DNA of 64,000 nt from Gymnorhina tibicen (lineage: Eukaryota > Chordata > Aves > Passeriformes > Artamidae). The notes under the pieces are model-generated. The model worked only from the letters and a program-made list of their open reading frames with translations. It was not told the DNA's origin and searched no databases. This document shows positions 56,421 through 64,000 of the stretch, piece by piece. The position numbers and the translations under genes were made by a program. The stretch is taken from positions 1,976,100-2,040,099 of the forward strand of contig VXAZ01018984.1 of assembly GCA_013399875.1 (NCBI GenBank), read 5' to 3'. Position 1 is the stretch's first letter. Every line of letters starts with the position of its first letter.

Positions 56421-59124
56421 AGCGCGTCAGGGAATACGCGGGAATGGTGGGAATGCCGGCTAAAGCAGAGGCACTGCTCGAACTGCACTGCTCAGCACAG
56501 CCTGCCCTCAAACGCCTCCCGCGGCATCAGCCCGGGGTGAGCAGTCCTCTCACAGTGCCAGGAGTGGACTGCGACATAGCTGAGGCATGAAGACTCCAGC
56601 GGGCACACCAGTAGTGCAACATAATGCAAAATAGGTGTTCAACTATTTGTCGAACGCTTATTTTTGTGGTTTGGAAGTGCCGTGTAACAGCTGCTAAATT
56701 GCCAGCTAAGCCCGTAGCAGTCAGTGCCAAACACAGGCCCTCCGGTGAGGAACTAAGGCAGGACCGCAGGTGCTAACACTGCCAAATGTCCAAGGAACTG
56801 CAGCTCCAAATTCTTGGAAGGAGGCAAATGCAGATTTTACTTGGAGGCATCACTAAAACAAGTGCTGGAAGAAACCCGATGAATGAAGAGGTACTAAGGA
56901 ACAGGATCTCCTGTTTCTGTGTAATTGACATCTAAGAGAAGGGATCAGTTTCTCAAGTGTTGTATAGGTTGTCAGCAAATGAGCAGCACTGTGTAGCACT
57001 AATTCCATCTCCAGAACGCACATAATCTTCCTGGTTTTCAGCGAGAAGCTACTTGTGAAATACTGGTAAAAACCAAACAGACAGAGTTCACCTTCACTAA
57101 CTATTAAGGCATCTAATACTAGAGAAAGAGTAACAAAGCTGCACCCCAGAACTTGGAGATAACAGCTATACTAGCAGCATTCCCCGCTACTGGAAAGACT
57201 GATGTGAATTATTGTTGATGTCAATCATTATGTACATTCTGCTCTCATGAATTTCAAATTTATTTAAAAGAGAGTTATGTCGAAACATAATAAACTGGGA
57301 TTATTCCTTAGTATATGGAACCCTATAAATAATTAACTAAATTAAAATGGCAAAGAAAATGGACTATTTTATGATTGTGGTTGGAAAACTATGTGGTATT
57401 TATTATTCATGAATTATATTTTTGTTTGTATGCCATTTGTTTCATAGGTTTCATAATTTTTTGTTCTTACTTTGTGTTATGCAAGTGCAGATGCATGGTG
57501 ATAACCAGGCTGTCTCTCTTGCCTGATCATAATTTCCCTTTGAGGTGGACAGTAAGGATTGAATTCAAATTCTCATACAGTGAAAAATCACAGATTTCCC
57601 CTCATTTATGGTGGTCTTACTGTCAGCTCTTTGATATCACATCCAACAGCACACACCTGATTAGTTCACACTCTGGTGCTCATTCACACCACCAACCTTT
57701 CCGGAGCATTTTTATTTCATTTTATTAAAACTTAATGAGAGTTTAAAACGCAGTTTAATTTCTTTTGTCCTTTCCATCATTAATTCTCTGTCAGAGGGCT
57801 GTCATCAGTTCAAAGAAATTGATCTTTCTTATGGAAATGCTGCCATGGAATTCTGATTACTTCCTTGTTTCTTTTGTGGGTGATCATGGACGATAATGAC
57901 TGGGTTTTGGACCTAGAAGCATCTGTAAGCAGTAGTTTGAGTGGTAGCTTTAGATGCAGCTTCTTTGTTTACTTGGTCACTCAGATTTGTGCATGTTAAT
58001 TAGCTGGGGATTTTTTAGCTACCTCCATAGCTCCCTTCAAACCTCAACCATTCTGATTCTGGCATTCATGGGAGTAAAACTGCTGCCACAATAATCTGGT
58101 GACATAATATGGTGGAAAATTTGCTGCTCAACACCTCTACAACAAAACTTTTCAACTCTGACAAAGATTATAGAAACAAATCCCTCCCATACCCCATCAT
58201 CTGTGAAGAAAGAAAACTGTCAGATGGGCCATGACCAGAGATCCCTTCCAACTAAAAATTTTTTTCATTAAGCATAAAAATATATTTATTTATAGCAAAT
58301 AGCATTACCTGAAGAGCACCTTTTCTCCTTTACCTGTTGAGAAGTTAATAGATTTTTACTGAGAATTCTTTATGTTAACTGTTTTATTTACAGCAAAGAT
58401 TCCTGAACTCTGCTATGTAAATTACTCTGGAAAATAATCTGGCCGTAGAGAAGTAGGCAGTACTGTTGCTTAGGTTGTACCTGCTGCAATAGCCACTGTC
58501 GATGCTCGTTTAGAAAATGTTTGGGGACTGACAAAAAGCCCTCTGTTATCTCTTACCTTGCAGCTACAGCTTTAAAACACAGTAGATGTACCCAACTGGG
58601 GTTGCTAACAAAGTCGAGAGTGCTGGAGCCTCTCCCTTCTTTTACTCCCCTTCTCACGAGAGACTATGTGAGACCTACACGTGTTCCTCGGCGTTATAGG
58701 GAATGATGGATTCGCCTGTAGATGGGGCACAGGGACTATTTCTGGGCGGCTTTTCCTCTCAGCCAAATTAAGACGTTAGCACTGCCAGTAACACATCGAA
58801 CATGAGTGAGGGAGCAGAAGACCGTGAACTGAAAAATGGGAATCCTTTTAACTGAGTTCTGCTTTTTGAGCCTTTGGAAAAGCCACATATTAGTAGCAGA
58901 AAAGCTGTTTCTCTCATATAATGATTTCAAACAGTTTAACCGTGAACAAAATACCAAAAATTTATCTGGTGATAAAATTGCCCTGGAAAAACTGAAACTT
59001 ATTCAAGAAGGGGAAAGAAATATGTGACCCAAGTACGGAAGGGTCACTGGCTTTCTTCCTTCATGGTATCAGGTTCTGCTGCAAAAGTGTGCTTCCTTCT
59101 GATTATTACAGATGTTCAGCAGGT
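56421..59124. other. Intergenic DNA upstream of TMEM184C: no gene seen
   Basis: AT-rich unique sequence with no recognisable coding exon. A short stretch at about 58215-58250 ('gatcccttccaact') looks like a very degraded CR1 3' end. Confidence 0.55.
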
Positions 59125-59580
59125 AAAGAATAGAATAGAATAGAATAGAATAGAATAGAATAGAATAGAATATTTCAGGTGGAAGGGACCTACAGCAATT
59201 ATCTCCCTGACAACTTCAGGACTGACCAATAGTTAATGTTATTAAAGGCCTTGTCCAGACACCTCTGAAACACTGACAGGCCTGGGGCATTGACCAACTC
59301 ACCAGGAATCCTGTTCCAGTGTTTCACTCCTCTCTTGGTAAAGAAATGCTTCCTGATGCCCAGTCTAAACCTGCCCCGATGCAGCTTTGAACCATTCCCA
59401 GCTGTCCTATCACTGGATACTAGGGAGAATAAATCAGCATCTCCCTTTCTACTTCCCCTTCTCAGGAATCTTTAGAGAGTAAGGGGGTCAGCCTCTGTTT
59501 CTTCAGACTACACAATCATGAAGTTCTTAGGTGCTCCTCTTAAGATGTTTCCCCAGCCCTCCTTTCACCAAAAATTCAGC
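59125..59580 (-). mobile_element. CR1 LINE 3' fragment with expanded TAGAA tail
   Basis: The plus strand reads 'ggtggaagggacctacag', 'aggaatcctgttccagtg', 'aagaaatgcttcctgatg' and 'cctgccccgatgcagcttt', the reverse of CR1. At its 3' end (left) there is a run of about nine TAGAA units (59126-59172) in place of the usual short ATTCTATG-type repeat. Only the 3' UTR remains. Confidence 0.88.
59126..59172. repeat. (TAGAA)n microsatellite, about 9 units
   Basis: A perfect pentanucleotide run adjoining the CR1 3' terminus. On the CR1 sense strand it reads TTCTA, so it probably grew from the short terminal repeat of the element. Confidence 0.95.
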
Positions 59581-61770
59581 TTATGGAGCCTGTTAAGGAT
59601 ACAGCAGTCCAACACAGGCCTGCTTCTTTAAGAGACACATGTCACCTCATCTTTCCTATGGAAGTTATGAATATGACAATACCAGAGAGTGAGAAATGCG
59701 CTGAAAGGTTTTGCAGCTAAGCAAAATTATCAAATTACCTGGGAGAAAATACCTTGGAGATTTTCCATGTGGGTACCCCATACTTCACAATACTCCCCAA
59801 ATGAAGTCATTTAAATATCTCTAAATGGGGCTACTATAAAATGTGCATCTTCTTTCCATTTTCTCTTGATTTTTGTCTGCCTCAACAGACACCTCTCTGA
59901 TTGTGCTTCTTGCTTGACTGGCAAACCCACACATTAAAATGCTGTACTAGATGCATTTTTGATGAGTAAATATATAGCTTTATTGATTAGCTAAGTACTT
60001 TGTAACATGCTCATATTACTAAGCTCATATTTCCCAAGTAAAGCTGCCCAGATGAAACTAAAGTTGTTTTTTCCTATTGGCAAAGGAAAACAAAAGAACA
60101 AACTACACTACCCTTTGTTGTATGTTCTGCCTAAAATCAGTTAAAATTGTGCCTATTCAGAAGCACCTTTTTTCTTCAAAGATGTATGGAACCAATTGTA
60201 CAGTCTTCTGTGTTCCTCAATTATCTCAGTTTTATTAATTGGCACATACTTCCAAATTCCTAACTTCATTCTTTGTTGTTCCATGTAGGGAAAGAAGAAA
60301 AGTGCATGCACTGGAGGATGCCACAAGAGTACTTATGCAGCTGTGACTGAAGTATAGTTTAAAAGCCATGGAATAGTGTGAGTACCCACTAGGATGTGCT
60401 GTCGGCCTAAAATTGAAGCCCTGGTATTTAAGAAACTGAAATTTTCAAAATTCTCAAGTGTGATGTAAATACAACCCCCATCGTATTCTCATCATTGGGA
60501 GATTTCAGAGAAGAAGTACAAAATACAGGGTTTTGTAAGAAAAGGCATGTGATGGTTGAATGATAGGCAAATTTTCCTATCATGCAACTATCCTTAGCTG
60601 GCATACTTGAAGTGAGAGTTTCCTGAAGGAGTGTTACAGCCATGACCATATTCAACTTATTCAAAATCTAACATTAGAACTCCTACAGCTGGAAACTTTT
60701 GTTGGAAGGTGTGGTCTCTGTACTAAGACCTCCTGTATATATCACATATATATGTAGGATATATGTAACACCCTTACACACAGAGAAAAGAAATGTGTTC
60801 TGTGATGAATTACTTGTAGTTTTGGCCTTTTTGCCTGTTGTGAATGTAAACATGCATCAGTGCTCAAGTGGATTTAAACTGCTATATTGAATTACTTGTT
60901 GTAAAACAATGTACATTTATCAAGATGTAGAGTTCTGAAAATTGATATGATGGAAATACTTGATGCATGGTTGCTAAAGTTTGTGGTTTGTCATTTCAGT
61001 AATACTGACATGTTTTCTCGGTTTTGATACTTTGGCCTAGAAATGGTTTCCCATGTTAGAATTTTTCAGCACTTGCAACTTTATAGTGGCAAACATACTC
61101 TTTAGTTTTGTATGCAGAAAGTAGATTGATAAGATGTGCAAGACAACTTAGGGAAGGGTCTATACGAACTGTTCTGTTAAACCCAGAATGTGATATGAAG
61201 GCCTTGGTAGCTGGCAGTCCTTTCACGCCTGCAACAGTCCTTGCAGGAACCCAGAATTTTAGAATTCTTTCAGCAACAAAGGGAGAAAGAATCCTCCTAT
61301 TATTTTTCTTCCGGATTTTCCATCTTAAAAAACATAGCAGGAGCATAAAATGTTAAAGATTCCTAAAATACTTCAATGTCAGTGTAGTACAGATAGTACT
61401 GCCAGTGGTAGTGATTAAGTGATCTAATAAGCCTTTTCTTCAGTTTGAGTGATTGTCTAACTGATGCATCAGGCTGGCATAATATTAAATATAGTCTTTC
61501 CAGTCATTCCTTTCTAACACCAGACAAAAGCTGAGTTTTACTGAAGGTAAGTTCTTTACCCATCAGTGTTGCTAATACCACTCTACCAGAACTGAAAGGC
61601 AGTACTGCAAAGTTTTGTGTATACTTTGAAAAATCCCCAATCTGCAACATAAACCACTTTAAACGAAAAAGACCTTTGTCAATTTAAAACATGTCAACAT
61701 TACAACTCTTCCTTCTGAAGAGTAAGATTTTTTTCTCCTTTCTTCTGAGAGTCATGAACTAAGTTCTAGT
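59581..61770. other. Intergenic DNA: no gene seen
   Basis: AT-rich non-coding sequence. Short open frames only, none with recognisable homology. A small ATATAT-containing stretch is at about 60738-60765. Confidence 0.55.
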
Positions 61771-61930
61771 CTGAGAGCCAGGAATTCCTCCATTCTCATT
61801 CTAGTACTGACTCTGTTGTAGCCTATGGCAATTTATCACATTTTTTTGTGTATGTAAAATGGAGGTATTTGCCCAGGGGCATTATGAAGATTAATTACTT
61901 ATTATTTATAAATCATTCTGAAAGTCAGCA
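61770..61930 (+). mobile_element. Old MIR/CORE-SINE-like remnant
   Basis: The sequence has the order 'tgactctgttgtagc', 'gtatgtaaaatggagg', 'ggcattatgaagattaat' and 'ttataaatcattctgaaag'. These resemble the MIR body (gtaaaatgggg, gttgtgaggattaaa, gtaaagcgctttgaaa). It is highly diverged, with uncertain edges. Confidence 0.55.
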
Positions 61931-62334
61931 TTATGCAGATACTATGATTATTTCTGAGCTGTGGCTTCTAATCTGGGATGAGGCCCAGAAAAGGACATAA
62001 ACAACTCACGCTGAAGTCAGGTGGAATTTAGATACCCTGGGTCAAAATTGCAGTCCTAAAAATGTTTACACATCTGCCATGAAACCCTGGAGGTTCATAA
62101 GGCTGAGTGGAAGCTCAGGCATTTTTTATTATGAGGTGCGTTATGTACTCCAGCAGTGCTCATTCATGCTCTCAGAGGTACCGAAGTCCTAATAGGACTG
62201 AGCAGCCTTGTAATTAACTCAGGCTAATACCCAGTAGGTGTCCAGAAATGAGGCATTCCTCTGCATGTCTCCCTGGAGAGTTCAATCCAGTAGGTGAGCT
62301 CTGAAATTGCTGGCCCCACAGTGGAAAAATATTT

Positions 62335-62415
62335 CCCTTCAGACTGTAGCTCAGTGCTTAGTACAGACAGAAATATGGATAAGGCCTGGGTTCAATTCCC
62401 CTGTCTGTCTCAAAG
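62335..62415 (+). mobile_element. tRNA-derived head of an old SINE
   Basis: An A-box-like 'tagctcagtgcttag' is followed about 30 bases later by a B-box-like 'gggttcaattccc', the pol III promoter of a tRNA-derived SINE. It lacks a foldable cloverleaf acceptor stem, so it is not called a tRNA gene. It resembles the heads of widespread amniote SINEs. Confidence 0.5.
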
Positions 62416-62639
62416 GATCCAAACCCTCCTTTGGACCATGCTTTAGTCAGCAGGCAGAAGATATTTTAGAACGTAGGAATGATTCTCTTCTTGTCTTGAA
62501 TTCCACTTTCCAAAGAAGATACTCACTATTCACTGCCAGCGTTTAAGTCTTGCAGTTATGGCAGTTTGGTGAAAAAGAGGAATTATTGTGAAATTTTACA
62601 GAAAATAGAGAAATATTCAGCTCTGGAGAAGTACAAAAA

Positions 62640-62720
62640 TAGTTCTAGGAGCTGGGACTAGAACCTAGTGCTCTTCAGTGAGTGCCTGCTCTCTGTACCA
62701 CATGATGACTTTGTGGGTGC
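62640..62720 (-). mobile_element. Old tRNA-type SINE remnant, reverse orientation
   Basis: The plus strand reads 'gagctgggactagaaccta', then 'gtgcctgctctctgtacca' and 'catgatgact'. Its reverse has a B-box-like 'ggttctagtcccagct', matching the inverted tRNA-type segment of old amniote SINEs. Edges are uncertain. Confidence 0.45.
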
Positions 62721-64000
62721 ACCAAATGCAAAAAATGTCCTCCATGCTCTGTATAAATACCCTAAACTCTGGTTTCAATTATGCAGCCCAGGAAGATGAA
62801 AATCAGATGGTGTGGTACTTGCTTGTGCAGTGCTTTGTCTTCTTCCCGATCTGTCCCAGGTTCAGCCATAGGGATCTGTCAAATATAGAAGGAAGAGGCT
62901 CTTCCTCCCTTTCTCTCTTGCCTTGTTTCTCTGTTTCTCTCTAGGCTTGTGGTTGGTCGGTCCTTAAAATGAACAGACAAGAAACATAGTCTGAGCCTGA
63001 CCTTTTTCTCCAGAAGTCAAAGGGAAAAGTCCTTGTGATGTTCATTAAATTAGAATTGGGCTCCAAGTATTAATGGAAGAAGATTTTTTTGAGAAGTTTC
63101 TTGTATAGTACCCATTACTTAAAACTCCTGCATTTCTGCTCTGATTTCTCTAAACTTCTATTCCCACCAAGTCAATGCCTACCTCAATACTTTAAAACAA
63201 CTTAATTAAAAAACGATTCTATAGTAACTTAAACTCAAATGCTCTGAAATGTTGTCTATTAAGTGACTGAAAAGCCAGCTAAAAAGGAGGAAAAGAAAAA
63301 TGAATAGGCTTTTCTTTCCAGAATACTTGCATGATTGTGCTTTTATCCTTGCAAGGATATGTTTAGCAAACATATTTGTAACAGCTTGTGTCTATGACTA
63401 GGCAGTCATTGTGGCACAAAATTATGAAGACAAAGTTTTCACTTGTTGAGAAATGTTGGTATAAAGAAACACAAAGAGTTGGAGATGGAAATGGACTTTA
63501 ATCCCTGCCAACATATAAACAGTGATGTGATTGAAAGATAGACTTCACACTAAATGCATTTCTACATATCTACAACTAGATAGATAATTATTAGTGGAAA
63601 AAAACCTCAGTTTTTCAATAATCAGGAAGAACCACAAGCCCAAATATTTCTGCTAGAAACCAGCATTTTTGTTTAAACATGATAATATTAGAGGCTTTTT
63701 TTTCTGTGCTGCTGCTGCATGAAACAGACTGAAACCCCCTGAACTGGGCCCCTGGAAAAAAAAAAAAGCAGCTTTTCCATATTTTAAAGTGGCTTTCTAG
63801 GCCTCCTGAGTCTTTCTGGCACATCATTCTCAGACCCTTATGGACTGGGATGCTGCCAAACAGCTTTTTTCCCACAAAACTTTAATAAACTTTGAGTGCT
63901 GGACAGAAGAATAGTGCAATTCCCAAAGAGAGATTTCACTACAGGATTCCAAAATGTGTACAATATAGAAGCTAGCCTCTGAATGAACCCAGCAATGCTT
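62721..64000. other. Intergenic DNA to the right edge: no gene seen
   Basis: AT-rich non-coding sequence with short A and T runs (for example an A run at about 63757-63768). No exon of the expected next gene, EDNRA, was recognised. Confidence 0.55.

Noticed and set aside
58215..58250. Additional CR1 copy
   Set aside because: Only about 35 bp resemble a CR1 3' end, too little to call separately.
62335..62415. tRNA gene
   Set aside because: A- and B-box-like motifs are present but no acceptor-stem pairing or clear anticodon arm was found. It is better explained as a SINE head.
56421..64000. EDNRA exons expected from synteny
   Set aside because: No receptor transmembrane motifs or splice-bounded matches were seen on either strand, so the gene probably lies beyond the right edge.

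Overview
The window is vertebrate nuclear DNA, almost certainly from a bird and probably a songbird. It has intron-rich genes with GT/AG splice sites, CpG-rich promoters, six recognisable CR1 LINE fragments, and a TG...CA endogenous-retrovirus LTR of a kind I associate with passerines. Three protein-coding genes can be read exon by exon. Their order and orientation match, from memory, human chromosome 4q31 (EDNRA - TMEM184C - PRMT9 - ARHGAP10), seen here in reverse.

Layout. (1) 1-22005 lies inside the first intron of ARHGAP10, a minus-strand gene running off the left edge. It is mostly unique AT-rich DNA with an LTR split by a CR1 (11681-13482) and one old MIR-like SINE. (2) 22006-22159 is ARHGAP10 coding exon 1, inside a CpG island that ends near 22.65 kb. 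The start-codon region is present twice, either side of a single N (22111-22250 and 22252-22394). This looks like an assembly artefact, not biology. (3) 22.7-27.9 kb is the ARHGAP10-PRMT9 head-to-head spacer, with a CR1 at its left end. (4) A second CpG island (about 27.9-28.49 kb) followed by a TTTTA microsatellite precedes PRMT9 (plus strand). Twelve coding exons at 29355-43844 join in frame to 843 codons plus a stop. (5) 43.95-47.8 kb is the tail-to-tail spacer with TMEM184C and contains that gene's 3' UTR. (6) TMEM184C (minus strand) has ten coding exons at 47815-55983, joining to 445 codons plus a stop, with a CpG-island promoter at about 55.78-56.42 kb. Its first intron carries two CR1 copies in inverted orientation. 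(7) 56.4-64 kb is intergenic (EDNRA expected beyond the right edge). It holds a CR1 with an expanded TAGAA tail and several very old tRNA/MIR-type SINE remnants.

The three genes are neighbours without being a pathway: ARHGAP10 is a BAR-PH-RhoGAP-SH3 regulator of Rho GTPases, PRMT9 a type II arginine methyltransferase acting on the splicing factor SF3B2, and TMEM184C a multi-pass membrane protein. I found no undescribed gene system. The observations most worth checking are the false duplication at the ARHGAP10 start, the nested LTR/CR1, the CR1 inverted repeat in TMEM184C intron 1, and the unresolved PRMT9 first exon.
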